A DNA stretch of 64,000 nt, taken from Ophiosphaerella korrae (Eukaryota > Ascomycota > Dothideomycetes > Pleosporales > Phaeosphaeriaceae). Where the stretch lies: the NCBI GenBank assembly GCA_028456385.1, contig JALNQF010000137.1, forward strand, positions 56,632 through 120,631. Direction: 5' to 3'. Below, piece by piece: positions 23,332 through 37,957 of this stretch (position 1 is the stretch's first letter; each line of letters begins with the position of its first letter). A program made the translations under genes and the position numbers. The notes beneath the pieces are model-generated. The model saw only the letters and a list, made by a program, of their open reading frames with translations. It was not told the origin of the DNA and ran no database searches.

Positions 23332-23713
23332 TGTTACGACAGTAACAAGAGAAATACAGATAGAACCAATTAGCCCTACGACTAAAGGATTAAGTTCTTA
23401 CGAATATAAAGAATACGAACTTGATTAGGAAACTATACATAATTAGGACACCTAAGGTAATCTATAATCTATTGTTCTTAGTAGTAATAGATTAACAGAT
23501 TAGGACAAGTATATAGTTAGTAACGATACGCATTATTAGGATAGTATTAGTAATTTAATTATAAACTACGAGCGATAATATAAAGATAGTTGTAAAATAT
23601 CTTCTATTATTTATAGCCTATTATAGATTATAACACAAGCTTTTGCTATTACCTTATAATCTACTAATATATATTTAGGCTATTAGGAAGTTAACCCTAG
23701 TAAGCCCGTAACA
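23332..23713 (+). repeat. 5' LTR of element 3 (382 bp, one repeat unit short)
   Basis: The central region has lost one palindromic unit of 48 bp compared with the 430-bp partner; otherwise colinear. Confidence 0.88.
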
Positions 23714-26700
23714 CCTTACTAATTTAGTTATTGCGAGAAGCGAAGCGTAAGTAGCGCATAGTCTAACTAACACGATAGTAGAAAGTTTAATAAGTAAAGC
23801 CCCTAGGAGTAGTTATAAGTTAGATAGTACTATATAGGAAACGATTAAGGATCGTATAAATAAACTAATTAACAACAAAGAAGATATAAAGATAGTAATT
23901 AAAGTACTAGAAACGTAGAATAAGGAACTATAAGACTACTTAAAATAGAACGAAGTACAAATTAAAGCTATTATCGAAGGCTAGAACTAGATAGAGCTAA
24001 TTACCTAATAACTAGAAATAAGTACAACAAAGAAACTACCTAAGATACCCGTCCTTAAAAAGTTTAATAGAACAAGGGAGAAATTAAGACCTTTTATAGC
24101 GTTAGTATAACTCTAGATAGACGTATAAGTACTATACTTCGACATAGAAGAAAAGAAGGTAATATACATTAGATTACACTTTAAAAAAGACGCAATAAGA
24201 TAGTATAAGCCCTACTAGATAGATTACACGACGTACTCTCTAATAACCTAAAAGGATAAAACTAGAGCTATTTTTAGAAGCTATAAATACTTTACTAAAT
24301 AAATAAGAATAGTATTTAGGGATATAGATATTACCTAACAAGCTAAAGAGAAACTTAAAAGGATTACACAAAACAAGAGTATTCTAGAATACGTATTACA
24401 ATTTAAATAACTAAGCTAAAATATAGAATAGAACAAATTAGCCCTTATATTACGATTTAAACAAAGGCTAAACGCAAAAATTCGATACAAAATAATATAT
24501 ATAGAGAAACCTAGGACACTAAAAGCTCTAAAATAATAGGCAATCTAAATTAATAATAACCTTTAAGAATAGAAAAAGAATAAGTATAAGAGCTAAACTA
24601 GAAACTAGGATACTAGAGACCCTATAATCCTTAACGCAAACAAGGATAGAAAGAAAAAGAAGAATAAAGACTTTACGTATTTTAACTATAGTAAGAAAGG
24701 CTACTACGCGAAAGACTACTAATTAAAGAAGAAAAAGGATATAGTATATTATAAATATAAGAAACTAAGACACTATATAAAAGACTACAAAAGTAAGGAC
24801 TACAAAAAAGATAAAGAAACTTAGTTAAAGATAATAGAGAAAAGGAAAGAAATACTACAAGTATAGGCTAAACCTTAGGAAAAGGTAGCTAGGAGTAAAG
24901 AAATACAATATATAATACTCTATTAGACCTTTTGTTATAAAGACAACTACTATATACATCTTTTTAGTAAATAGAGAGTAGGATAGTTCTTATAAAAGAA
25001 TAAAGTAGCAGCAATAAAAGAAAAAATAAAAGTATAGCTAGAAGAAACAGCGTATATAATAGACCTACTAATAGAAGACTTAGAAAGGAAAGAGCCCTAG
25101 ACCCTATTAATCTAGGCTAAAGGACTAGCACTAGATAAAGAAACTACTATAGTTTCCTCTAAAGGACTATAAGAAAGTAAAAGATAGGTTAGTATAAGAG
25201 GTATAGAGTACGCCTAGCTAGATATATATAGCTATAATAGCTATACAATAATAGATATAGAGGAACAAAACAAAGAATAGAAATTTGTTTAGAAATACTT
25301 ACTAGTTATAAGTATAGAGGAAGCGTACAAAGACTAGAAAGAACGTAATCTTAAAGAAATAAAGTTTACACTATTTTAAGAATAGATAAAGCAATATATA
25401 GTTATAGTAGGAAAGATACCTATATAAAAGGAATAGTAGCACCTTGTAAGAAAAACGTAATAGATTAACAAAGCCTATACACTACAAGTACTAATAGTAT
25501 ACTACGTCTTAACAAATACAAGACCTAGAATAGATAGTTACTAGGAAGGGGATAACAAAATAATAAACCTAAAATATATAGCTTATTTTAAAGTATTATA
25601 GATATTATACCTAGAAAAGAATTGTATAATATATAGAAAACCCTAAAGTAAATAACAAAGTATAGCTTATAAGAAAAAGAGGCTACAACTATACAAGAGT
25701 AATTCTAGTAGAAGATATCTAAGGATAGGAAATAACACTAGAAGAAAGTTACTTAGTAATAAGGCCTAGACTAAAACTACCTAAGAAATGCGTCTAAGGA
25801 AGACTATAGTACAAATACAAGTACAATAAATATCTAAAATATAAAGAATATAAACTTAAAATAAAGCTATAGCCCTAGGAAGATAGACAATTTATAAAAA
25901 TACTAAAGTAAGAAAGGCTAGAAGGTACAAGAGGCCTATATATTACAAAGACAAGTACTTATTAAGGAAAGAAAGTATAATTAATAATTAATAGTAGAGC
26001 TATAAAGAACTTTATATTAAAGAAGTTTGTAGAAAACTAAAGAATAACCTATACTATAAAGAAGTACCCTTAACAACTAAGTACAATTAAAAGAAAACTA
26101 TTCTAGGAACCTATAAGGTTCGAGACAATACCCTCTACGCTAAAACTAGAAGGGATAACAATTAAGAATATAGTTATAGATATAATAATAATTAATAATA
26201 AACAAAATATAATACTAGGAATACTATAGTTATAGATAACTAACCTAAGAATTAATTAAAGAATAGGTAGAATTAGCTACCCTAAAAGAGAAATATTAAA
26301 AGTTAACATAGTTACACATAAAGGAGAATTCCTAGAAGAATATAAGAAATAAGAAAAATAGCTTATAAAACCTAAAGATTACCTCCTAAAATACTAACTA
26401 TAGGACTTAGCGATAGATCTAAAAGAAGATAAAGACGTAAGATAGAGCCTAGTTTATAGAAAAATAGAAGAAGAATCTAAGATTAAATAAACGTTTATTA
26501 AAAACGTACTAAAAAAAGAATAGATATAAGAATCTAAGTCTTTAGTAGTATATAGACTTATATTTGTAGATAAAAAGAGAATAAGTAATAAAAGACTTTA
26601 CGTAGACTTTAGAAAAACTAACGCAATTATAAATAAGAACTAATACCCCTTACTACAAATAGACGTAATATAAGATAGACTATAGAAAGTAAGAATCTTT

Positions 26701-27113
26701 ATAAAACTAGATATCTAGAACGCCTACTACTAGATTAGAATTAAGAAAGGCAATAAATAGAAAATAGCGTTTAGAACACAATATAGACTATATAAATACC
26801 TAGTTATACTTTTTAGCTTAATAAACGCACTAGTAGCCTTCTAGAAAAGAATAAATATAGTACTAAGAGAGTACTTAGATATATTTATATTTATATACCT
26901 AGATAATATCTTTATATTCTTAGAAATAAAAGAAGAACACGTATAGTATATATATAAAGTACTAGAAAAACTAGTAGAAAGTAAACTATTTCTTAAAATA
27001 AGAAAATGTAAATTCTATACAAAGGAAATAGACTTCCTTAGATTTATTATTAAACTAGGAAAAATCAAGATTAATCTAGAAAAAATTAGATTAATTAACA
27101 AATAGCTAATACT

Positions 27114-27573
27114 TGTTATAGTAGTAACAAGAGAAACTAAGATAGAACTAATTAGTCTACGCTTAGCTACTAACAAAGTATAAGATAAGTAGGGTAATAA
27201 CCTATAAGATAATAAGTTCGACTAGGAAGCTAATTACAATATAGACACGTAATAAATTCGTAAATTTATAATCTTAGTAAACACAAAGTAATAAAGCTAT
27301 TATGTAACAAATTTGTAAATTCGCGATCTTAGTAAATACAAAGTAACGAAGCTGCTAAGATATTATTACTATATAGTTAGTAGTAATATATATTATTAGG
27401 ATAGTATTAGTAATTTAATTATTAACTACAAGCAATAATACTAAGATAGTTGTAAAACATCTTCTATTGTTTGTAGCCTATTATAGATTATAATATAAAC
27501 TTTTACTATTAACTTGTAATCTACTAATACTCCTTTAGGCTATTAGGAAGTTAACCCTAGTAAGCTAGTAACA
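27114..27573 (+). repeat. 5' LTR of element 4
   Basis: 460 bp. Two central units of about 57 bp, each with gtaaatt..gatcttagtaaa..aaagt (27247-27358). Confidence 0.9.
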
Positions 27574-30500
27574 CCTTACTAATTTAGTTATTACGAGAAG
27601 CAAAGCATAAGTAGCGTATAGTCTAGCTAATATAATAGTAGAAAGTTTAATAAGTAAAGCCCCTAGGAGTAGTTATAAGTTAGATAGTACTATATAGGAA
27701 ATAATTAAAGATCGCATAAATAAGCTAATCGACAACAAAGAAGATATAAAGATAGTAATTAAGGTATTAGAAACGTAGAACAAAGAACTACAAGATTACT
27801 TAAAATAGAACGAAGTACAAATTAAAGCTATTATCGAAGGCTAGAACTAGATAGAGCTAATTACCTAACGACTAGAAATAAGTGTAATAAAGAAACTACC
27901 TAAGATACTCGTTCTTAAAAAGTTTAATAGAATAAGAGAGAAATTAAGACCTTTTATAGCGTTAGCACAACTTTAGATAGATATACAAGTACTACACTTT
28001 AATATAGAAGAAAAGAAAGTAATATACATTAGACTACACCTCGAAAAAGACGCAATAAGATAGTATAAGCCCTACTAGATAGATTACACAACGTATTCTC
28101 TAATAACCTAAAAGGATAAAACTAGAGCTATTTTTAGAAGCTATAAATACTTTACTAAACAAATAAGAGTAGTATTTAAGGATATAGATATTACCTAACA
28201 AGCTAAAGAAAAACTTAAAAGGCTTATACAAAACAAAAGTATCTTAGAATACGTATTATAATTTAAATAATTAAGTTAAAATATAGAATAGAACAAATTA
28301 GCCTTTATATTACGATTTAAATAAGGACTAAACGTAAAAATTCGATATAAAATAATATATATAGAGAAACCTAGGACACTAGAAGCTCTAAAATAATAGG
28401 TAATCTAAATTAACAACGACTTTTAAGAATAGAAAAAGAACAAGTATAGTAGCTAAACTAGAAACTAGGACACTAGAGACCTTATAATCCTTAACGCAAA
28501 TAAGGATAGAAGGAGAAAGAAGAATAAAGACTTTACGTGTTTTAACTATAGTAAGAAAGGCTACTATACGAAAGACTACTAATTAAAGAAGAAAAAGGAT
28601 ATAGTATATTATAAATATAGGAAACTAAGACACTATATAAAAGAATGTAAAAGTAAAGACTATAAAAAAGATAAGGAAACTTAGTTAAAGACAATAGAGA
28701 AAAAGAAAGAAACACTACAAGTATAAGCTAAACCCTAAGAAAAGGTAGCTAAGAGTAAAGAAATATAACACGTAATACTTTAGTAGACCTTTTGTTACAA
28801 AGATAACTACTATATATACCTTTCTAGTAAATAGAGAGTAGGATAGTTCCTATAAAAGAATAGAGTAGTAGTAACAAAAAAAAAAACAAAAGTATAGCTA
28901 GAAGAAATAGTATATATAATAGACCTACTAATAGAAGACTTAGAAAGGGAAGAGCCCTAGACCCTATCGATCTAGGCTAAAAGATAGGCACTAGATAAAG
29001 AGACTACTATAGCTTTCTCTAAAAGACTATAAGAAAGTAAAAGATAGGTTAGTATAAGAGGTATAGAGTACGCCTAGCTAGACATACATAGCTATAATAG
29101 CTATACAACAATAGATATAAAGGAATAAAATAAAGAATAGAAATTTGTTTAGAAATACTTACTAGTTATAAGTATAGAGGAAGCGTACAAAGACTAGAAA
29201 GAACGTAATCCTAAAGAAACAAAGTTTATACTATTTTAAGAATAGATAAAGTAATATATAGTTATAGTAGGAAAGATACCTATATAAAGAGAATAGTAGT
29301 ACTTTATAAGAAAAACGCGATAGATTAACAAAGCCTATATACTACGTATACTAATAGTATACTACGTTCTAATAAACATAAGACCTAGAATAGATAGTTA
29401 CTAGGAAGAGGATAACAAAATAATAGATCCTAAGTACTTAGTATATTTCGAAGTATTATAGATATTATACCTAGAGAAAAATTACATAATATATAGAAAC
29501 CCTAAAGTAAATAACAAAGTATAGCCTATAAGAAGAAGAGGCTACAACTATACAAGGGTAATTCTAGTAGAAGATATCTAAGGATAGGAAATAATACTAG
29601 AAGAAGGTTACGTAGCAATAAGGCCTAGACTAAAACTACCTAAGAAATACGTCTAAGGAAGACTATAGTATAAATATAAGTACAATAAATATCTAAAATA
29701 TAAAGAATATAAACTTAAAATAGGGCTATAGCCCTAAGAAGATAGATAATTTATAAAAATACTAAAGTAAGAAAGGCTAGAAGGTATAAGAGGCCTATAT
29801 ATTACAAAGATAAGCACTTATTAAGGAAAGAAAGTATAATTAATAATTAATAGTAGAGCTATAAGGAACTTTATATTAAAGAAGTTTGTAGAAAACTAAG
29901 GAATAACCTACACTATAAAGAAGTACCCTTGACAACTAAGTATAATTAAAGGAAAACTATTCTAGGAACTTATAAGGTTCGAGATAACACCCTCTACACT
30001 AGAACTAGAAGGGATAACAATTAAGAATATAGTTATAGATATAACAACAATTAATAATAAATAAGATATAATACTAGGAATACTATAGTTATAAATAACT
30101 AACTAAAGAATTAATTAGAGAATAGGGAAAATTAGCTACCCTAAAAAAGAAATGTTAAAAGCTAACATAGCTACACACAAAGGAGAATTCCTAGAAGAAT
30201 ATAAGAAATAGGAAAAATAGCTTATAGAACCTAAAGATTACCTTCTAGAATATTAACTATAGGATTTAGCGATAGATCTAAAAGAAGATAAAGATGTAAG
30301 ATAGAGCCTAGTTTATAGAAAAATAGAAGAAGAATCTAAGATTAAACGAACGTTTATTAAAAACGCACTAAAGAAAAGATAGATATAAGAATCTAAGTCT
30401 TTAGTAGCACATAGACTTATATTTATAGATAAAAAAAGAATAAGTAATAAAAGACCTTATATAGACTTTAGAAAAACTAACGTAATTATAAGTAAGAACT

Positions 30501-33500
30501 AATATCTCTTACTACAAATAGACGTAATACAAGATAGACTATAGAAAGCAAGAATCTTTACAAAACTAGACATCTAGAACGCCTACTACTAGATTAGAAT
30601 TAAGAAAGGTAATAAATAGAAAACAGCGTTTAGAATACAATATAGACTATATAAATACTAGGTTATACCCTTTAGCCTAACAAATACACTAGCAGCCTTC
30701 TAAGAAAGAATAAATATAGTACTAAGAGAGTACTTAGATATATTTACATTTGTATACCTAGATAATATCCTTATATTCTTAGAAATAGAAGAAGAATACG
30801 TATAGTATATATATAAAGTGCTAGAAAGACTAGTAGAAAACAAGATATTTCTTAAAATAAGAAAATACGAATTCTATACAAAGGAAATAGACTTCCTTAG
30901 ATTTATTATTAAACTAGGAAAAATCAAGATTAATCTAGAAAAAATTAGATTAATTAACGAATAGCTAATACTAAAGAACCTAAAAGAAGTACAATAATTT
31001 TATAGCCTAGCTAACTTTTATAAAAAGTTAATAGTAGGATAGTCTAAAGATATAGAACTAATAACAAGGCTTATAAAAAAGGATACACTATTTAAATAGA
31101 TAAAGGAATACAACAAAGTATTTAAGAAGATTAAAAAGAAGTTTATAGAAAACCTAGTTATTAGAATATATAACCTAGACCTACTAGTAATAGTAAAAAT
31201 AGACGTATCTAATTTAGTCTACAGAATAGTACTAATATAAGAAGACCTAAAGACTAAGAAAAAGTATTTAGTTAAATACTACTCTAAGAAAATAAAGCTA
31301 GTAGAGCTTAACTATCTAATTTATAACAAAGAGATACTAGTAATCTATAAAGTATTTAAACAATAGAGAGTATACTTACAAGGAGTAAAATACTAAACAA
31401 AGGTCTATATAGACTATAGGAATCTTATAGGATTTATACTAAATAAAGAACTAATACAATAATATATAAGATAGTAGGAATTCCTATTAATATTTAATAT
31501 AGAAATTATATATATAAAAGAGAAAGATAACTAATTTATAGACACCTTTAGTAAAAGACTAGACTTATAGAAAGAAGTAAGCGCTACTAGTATAGTTCTA
31601 GTTAAAAACAAAGAAGGATATTTAGTCCTAAACACACCTAAAATAGCTATAACACTCGAAAGAAAGAGTAGCGAGCTAGACAAATAGATTTAGGAAGAAA
31701 CAAGAAAAGCCCCTAAAGAGATAAAAAAACTTAAGATTAAAGAAAGTCTTGCAAAAGCCTATAGAAGAACGTATATTCTAGGAAAGATATAAAGAGAATT
31801 TATACGATAGTTCTATAAACTACTAGTATATAGATATTAAGGAATTAACAAAATACTAGATAGACTACTAAGAGATTACTATATCCTAAGAGTAAGACAA
31901 CTAGTAATAGAAGTACTACAAGATTGTATAGAATACTAAAAGAATAAGCATAGTAGGTATATACTATATAGAAAGCTATAACTAGTAGAAGTACTAGAAT
32001 AACTATAAAGAGTTATTATAATAGATTTTATTATAAAACTACTAAAGTTAAAAGACTTAATATTAGGAGTTAAGTACAATAGAATCCTAATAATAGTAGA
32101 TAAACTTATAAAGTACTTATACTTTAGACTATATAAAGAGAAAAGTAGAATAGAAGTTATAGTATACTAGGTTCTAGGAACTATAATTAGCTAACATAGA
32201 CTACTAGATAAGATTATTATAGATAGAGACGTAAGATTTATATTAAAACTATAGGGAACAATAATAGCATAATTAGGAATTAAATATACAATATTAATAG
32301 TATACTACTTATAGATAGATAGATAATTAGAACGTATAAATTAGATAGTAGAATAATACTTAAGATACTACCTTAATTACAACTAGAATAACTAGGTATA
32401 GTTACTACCTATAGCACAGTTAGTATACAATAGCGTAAAGAATAAGATAATAAGAGTATTACCCTTCTTTATAAACTATAGATTTAACCCTAGTGTATAT
32501 AGAACACTAAGACTAGAGATATCTTAGTTTCTAAGAGGAGAAAACTTTGCTAATAGACTTAAAGATATACACAAGTAATTAAGATAGGATATAGAATTCT
32601 TGTATAATTAAATAGCAAAGTACTATAATAAGAAATATAAAGAGGGACCCTAATTTAGAAAGAGAGAAAAAGTATAGTTAGTATAGAAAAATATTAAGAG
32701 TAAGAGACTAAGCTTAAAATTAGACTATATTAAGATAAGACTATATAAAATTAAGAAAGAAGTTACGCTAGTTTTATTTAAACTAAAGCTACTAAACAAA
32801 ATAAAGATATACTTAACCTTCTATATAGTACTACTTAAGATAGTACTATAAAATGTAGAACTACTAGTATATAAAGTAGACACGTATAGAGAACAAAAAG
32901 AATAGGAAGTTAAAGAAATCCTAGTATACTAGTTCTATAATAGTAGGAACTACTATCTAGTAAAATAGATAGGTATAGACGAAAAAAGACAACTATAGGA
33001 AGAAATATAGGAACTAGAAGATAACCTTAATTGCTTTAAGAAACTAGAGGAGTTCTAAAGTTAAAACCTTCTAGAACGCCTTATAGTAAGTTAAGAAAAC
33101 TAACAATACTACTACTAGATAGAGAGGCGATAGGAGCGCCTAATGTAATAGGAGCTAGAGTAGCCTTTACTATATCGTCTAAATCTAATTCAGCCTCTAA
33201 GGCACGAGACTATTTAGATAACTTAGCGTTATTATAAGCTTTTATCTTACAAAGACGCTTAATACAAGAATAAAGCTCTACTAGCTTATAAAGAGTTAAC
33301 TTGTGCTTAGCTTTAGCTATAGCGAGCTGTAATAATAATTGCGCTTAAGCCCTATTAATAGCTCGCCCTATATAACTTAGTAGAAGGAGACTATATAGAA
33401 ATTAAATACTTATACTCTATAAGTAAAACCTTAGAAGAAATGTACTTATACTAAATATTAGCAAGGATATACTTGTTATAGTGTTTACTGTTATTTAAAG

Positions 33501-33711
33501 ATATAAGATAAGTAAGACCTAATTTAGTATATTAACGATAAAGGAATATCTTAACCCTATTGCGAATAATACGAGCAATAAGGAGAAGTTTATTATACTA
33601 GGACTAAGACAGTATAGAGAGTAATAAAGAACTAAAGATTAACAACAATATAGGATTAATAACCTTAGCACTAGTATAGAAAAATAAGGGGCTGCGTAGA
33701 AGAGGGAATAG

Positions 33712-34171
33712 TGTTATAGTAGTAATAAGAGAAACTAAGATAGAACTAATTAGTCTACGCTTAGCTACTAACAAAGCATAGGATAAGCGGGGTAATAACC
33801 TATAGGATAATAAGTTTAACTAGGAAGCTAATTACAATATAGACACGTAATAAATTTGTAAATTTGCGATCTTAGCAAATACGAAGCAACGAAGCCGTTA
33901 TATAATAAATTTATAAATTCGCGATCTTAGTAAACACAAAGTAATAAAGCTACTAAGATATTATTACTATATAGTTAGTAGTAATATATATTATTAGGAT
34001 AGTATTAGCAATTTAATTATTAACTACAAGCGACAATACTAAGATAGTTGCAAAACATCTTCTATTGTTTGTAGCCTATTATAGATTATAACACGAACTT
34101 TTACTATTAACTTGTAATCTACTAATACCCCTTTAGGCTATTAGGAAGTCGACCCTAGTAAGCTAGTAACA
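33712..34171 (+). repeat. 3' LTR of element 4
   Basis: 460 bp, the same length as its partner. Differences are transition-type. Confidence 0.9.
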
Positions 34172-36942
34172 ATACTAAAGAACCTAAAAGAAGTACAACA
34201 ATTTTATAGCCTAGCTAACTTTTATAAAAAGTTAATAGTAAGATAGTCTAAAGATATAGAACTAATAATAAGGCTTATAAAAAAGGATACACTATTTAAA
34301 TAAACAAAGGAATACAATAAAGTATTTAAGAAGATTAAAAAGAAGTTTATAGAAAACCTAGTTATTAGAATATATAACCTAGACCTACTAGCAATAGTAA
34401 AAACAGACGTATCTAATTTAGTCTATAGAATAGCACTAATACAAGAAGACCTAAAGACTAAGAAAAAGTATTTAGTTAAATACTTCTCTAAGAAAATAAA
34501 GCTAGTAGAGCTTAACTATCTAATTTATAATAAAGAGATACTAGTAATCTATAAAGTATTTAAATAATAGAGAGTATACCTATAAAGAGTAAAATACTAA
34601 ACAAAGGTCTATATAGACTATAGGAATCTTATAGGATTTATACTAAATAAAGAACTAATACAACAATATACAAGATAGTAGGAATTCCTATTAATATTTA
34701 ATATAGAAATTATATATACAAAAGGAAAAGATAACTAATTTATAGACGCTTTTAGTAGAAGACTAGACTTATAGAAAGAAGTAAGCGCTACTAGTATAGT
34801 TCTAGTTAAAAACAAAGAAGGATATTTAGTCCTAAATACACCTAAAATAGCTACAACACTTAAAAGAAAGAGTAGCGAGCTAGATAAATAGATTTAGGAA
34901 GAAACAAGAAAAGCCCCTAAAGAGATAAAAAAACTTAAGATTAAAGAAAGTCTTGCAAAAGCCTATAGAAGAACGTATATTCTAAGAAAAATATAAAGAG
35001 AATTTATACGATAGTTCTATAAACTACTAGTACATAGATATTAAGGAATCGACAAAATACTAGATAGACTACTAAGAGATTATTATATCCTAAGAGCAAG
35101 ACAACTAGTAATAGAAGTACTACGAGATTATATAGAATACTAAAAGAATAAGTATAGTAAATATACACTATATAAGAAGCTACAACTAGTAGAAGTACTA
35201 GAATAACTATAGAGAGTTATTACAATAGATTTTATTACAAAACTACCTAAGTTAAAAGACCTAATAGTAAGAGTTAAATATAATAGAATCCTAACAATAG
35301 TAGATAAACTTATAAAGTACTTATACTTTAGACTATATAAAGAGAAAAGTAGAATAGAAGTTGTAGTACACTAAGTTCTAGGAACTATAATTAGTTAATA
35401 TAGACTACTAGATAAGATTATTATAGATAAAGACGTAAGATTTATATTAAAACTATAGAGAACGATAATAGTACAATTAAGAATTAAATATACAATATTA
35501 ATAGCATACTACCTATAGATAGATAGATAATTAGAACGTATAAATTAGATAGTAGAACAATACTTAAGATACTACCTTAATTATAACTAGAACAACTAGG
35601 TATAGTTACTACCTATAGTATAGTTAGCATACAACAGCGTAAAGAATAAGATAATAGGAGTATTACTCTTTTTTATAAACTATAGATTTAACTCTAGTAT
35701 ATATAGAATACTAAGACTAGAGACATCTTAGTCTCTAAGAGGAGAAAACTTCGCTAATAAACTTAAAGATATACACGAGTAATTAAAACAAGACGTAGAA
35801 TTCCTATATAATTAAATAGCAAAGTATTACAATAAGAAATATAAAGAGAGACCCTAATTTAAAAAGGGAGAAAAGGTATAGTTAGTATAGAAAAATATTA
35901 AGAGTAAGAGACTAAGCTTAAAATTAGACTACGTTAAGATAAGACTATACAAAATTAAGAAAGAAGTTACGCTAGTTATATTTAAATTAAAGCTACTAAA
36001 CAAAATAAAGATACACCTAACCTTCTACGTAGCACTACTTAAGATAGTACTACAAAACATAGAACTACTAGTATACAAAGTAGATATATATAGAGAATAA
36101 GAAGAATAAGAAGTTAAAAAGATCCTAGCACGCTAGTTCTATAACAGTAGGAACTACTATCTAGTAAAATAGATAGGTATAGACGAAAAAGGATAACTAT
36201 AGGAAGAAATATAGGAACTAGAGGATAACCTTAATTATCCTAAGAAACTAGAGGACTTCTAAAGTTAAAACCCTCTAGAACGCCTAGCGGCGAACTAAGA
36301 GAACTAACATTACTATCGCTAGATAGAGAGGCGATAGGAGCGCCTAACGTAGGACCTACTACAGCAACACTAAATACCTTATCTAAGTCTAGCTTAGCTT
36401 CTAGAGCTGCTAACTACACAGCTAATTTCTTATTATTTAGCGCCTTTATCTTATAAAGATAAGAGAGACAAGCTTAATTCTCTACTAGCTTACTCTACGT
36501 AAGCTCCTAGATCTACTTACGCTTAGCTTTAGCCTCTACAATTTAAGATAGTAATTTCTCTTAAGCTTAGTTAATAGCTCTCCTTATTATTATTAAGCCT
36601 AGATACAAGAATAAGTATAATAAACATACACTCTACAAGAGAGATACTAGATACGTTATAAGAACTACGAACGTTTGCATAGATATACGCCTTGTAAGCT
36701 CTACTATTATTTGTAGAAACTATACAAGGAGAGTACTTAGGATTTAACTTAGAGGAAGTATAATAAGAATAAGGAAACATTTTAATACTGTTGCGTAACA
36801 CGCGATTAGTAAGAAGATATTAACGACGTGTAGAAGAGGCAACTATAGGGAGTAATAAGGAACTAGAAATTAACGAAGAAAGTAGGCTAATAACCTTAGC
36901 CCTAGGATAGATAAACGAGGACCTACCTAGAGGAGGGGATAG

Positions 36943-37372
36943 TGTTACGACAGTAACAAGAGAAATACAGATAGAACTAATTAGCCTTACAACTAAAGGA
37001 TTAAGTTCTTACGAACACGAAGAATACAAACTTAATTAGGAAACTACATATAATTAGGACACCTAGAGTAATCTATAATCTATAGACTCTTGGCGTTAAT
37101 AGATTATAGATTAAGGTGATCTGTAATCTGTTGTTCTTAGCAGTAATAGATTAATAGATTAGGACAAGTATATAGTTAGTAACGATACGCATTATTAGGA
37201 TAGTATCGGCAATTCAATTATTAACTACAAGCGACAATATAAAGATAGTTGCAAAACATCTTCTATTATTTATAGCCTATTGTAGATTATAATACGAGCT
37301 TTTGCTATTACCTTACAATCTACTAACACACATTTAGGCTATTAGGAAGTCGACCCTAGTAAGCCCGTAACA
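36943..37372 (+). repeat. 3' LTR of element 3 (430 bp)
   Basis: Preceded by the purine tract gaggaggggatag. It keeps both central units and is milder in RIP change near its right end. Confidence 0.9.
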
Positions 37373-37377
37373 GCTAT

Positions 37378-37561
37378 ACTAAGGCAAAAGCTTAATAATC
37401 TTACTAGCTACTTATCCTTAATAGCTATAGATCTTACGTTACTATAGATTTTATCGAGTACTGTAACTAAAACAAGATAATCCTAGCTATCTTTCCTCCT
37501 TACTTAACCTATACGTTGCAGCCGCTTAACGTAGTATTGTTTAAGCCTCTCTTAACTATAT
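37378..37561 (+). pseudogene. Fot1/pogo transposase, piece 3 (second and third catalytic positions)
   Basis: It contains the L-I-L-D-G-H-type block with its Asp changed to Asn (AAT at 37420-37422) and the T-L-Q-P-L-D-V-V-type block with Asp changed to Asn (AAC at 37528-37530). Both are TpG to TpA changes expected from RIP, and either one would inactivate the enzyme. The piece is cut after 184 bases by the solo LTR at 37562. Confidence 0.88.
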
Positions 37562-37952
37562 TGTTATAGACGTAATAAGAGAAATCGAGATAGAACCAAT
37601 TAGTCCTAACTTAAATGCTGACGAAGCATGGGATGAGCGGGGTAATGATCTCGATTGGGAAGTTAACTACAACTGGGACACGTGATGACTTCGCGACTTC
37701 GCAAGGCTTGGCGCTTACGAAGCCACGAAGTCGCTAAGAAAAGTACCGGTATATAGTTAGTAACGATGTACATCATTAGGATGGCATCGGCAATCTAATC
37801 TCTGACCTAGAACGCTAATACTTGACATTGTATACACAAATCAACTATTGTTCACAGTTATTGCTGATTACAACACGAGCTTTTGTTATTACCTTCTAAT
37901 CCGCTAACACCCTAGTGGTTACTTGTAGTCGACGACAGGCGACCTAGTAACA
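37562..37952 (+). repeat. Solo LTR inside the transposase (391 bp)
   Basis: Flanked by tatat on both sides (37557-37561, 37953-37957), begins TGTTAT and ends TAACA, with no internal region. It keeps many TGG and CAA triplets (for example gcatgggatgagcgggg), so it is far less RIP-mutated than the DNA around it. Its centre has an inverted unit at about 37688-37738 (gacttcgc..acgaagtcgc) not seen in the other LTRs. Confidence 0.9.
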
Positions 37953-37957
37953 TATAT

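Larger units (their letters stand above)
27114..34171 (+). mobile_element. Element 4: complete Ty3/gypsy element nested in element 3
   Basis: 7,058 bp, 460-bp LTRs, duplication atact (27109-27113, 34172-34176). It is in the same LTR class as element 1. Gag starts after 27573; zinc-knuckle region about 28540-28650; RT about 30350-30785 with Y-L-D-N; chromodomain about 32890-33060; purine tract agaagagggaatag at 33698-33711. All reading frames are broken by TAA/TAG. Confidence 0.92.
23332..37372 (+). mobile_element. Element 3: Ty3/gypsy element hosting element 4
   Basis: Duplication gctat (23327-23331, 37373-37377) and TG...CA ends. Its own length without element 4 is about 6.98 kb. The gag-pol follows the same order as element 2: gag from 23714, RT interrupted at 27113 and resumed at 34177, RNase H about 34385-34760, integrase about 35010-35650, chromodomain about 36090-36260. 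Point-mutated throughout. It separates transposase pieces 2 and 3. Confidence 0.9.
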
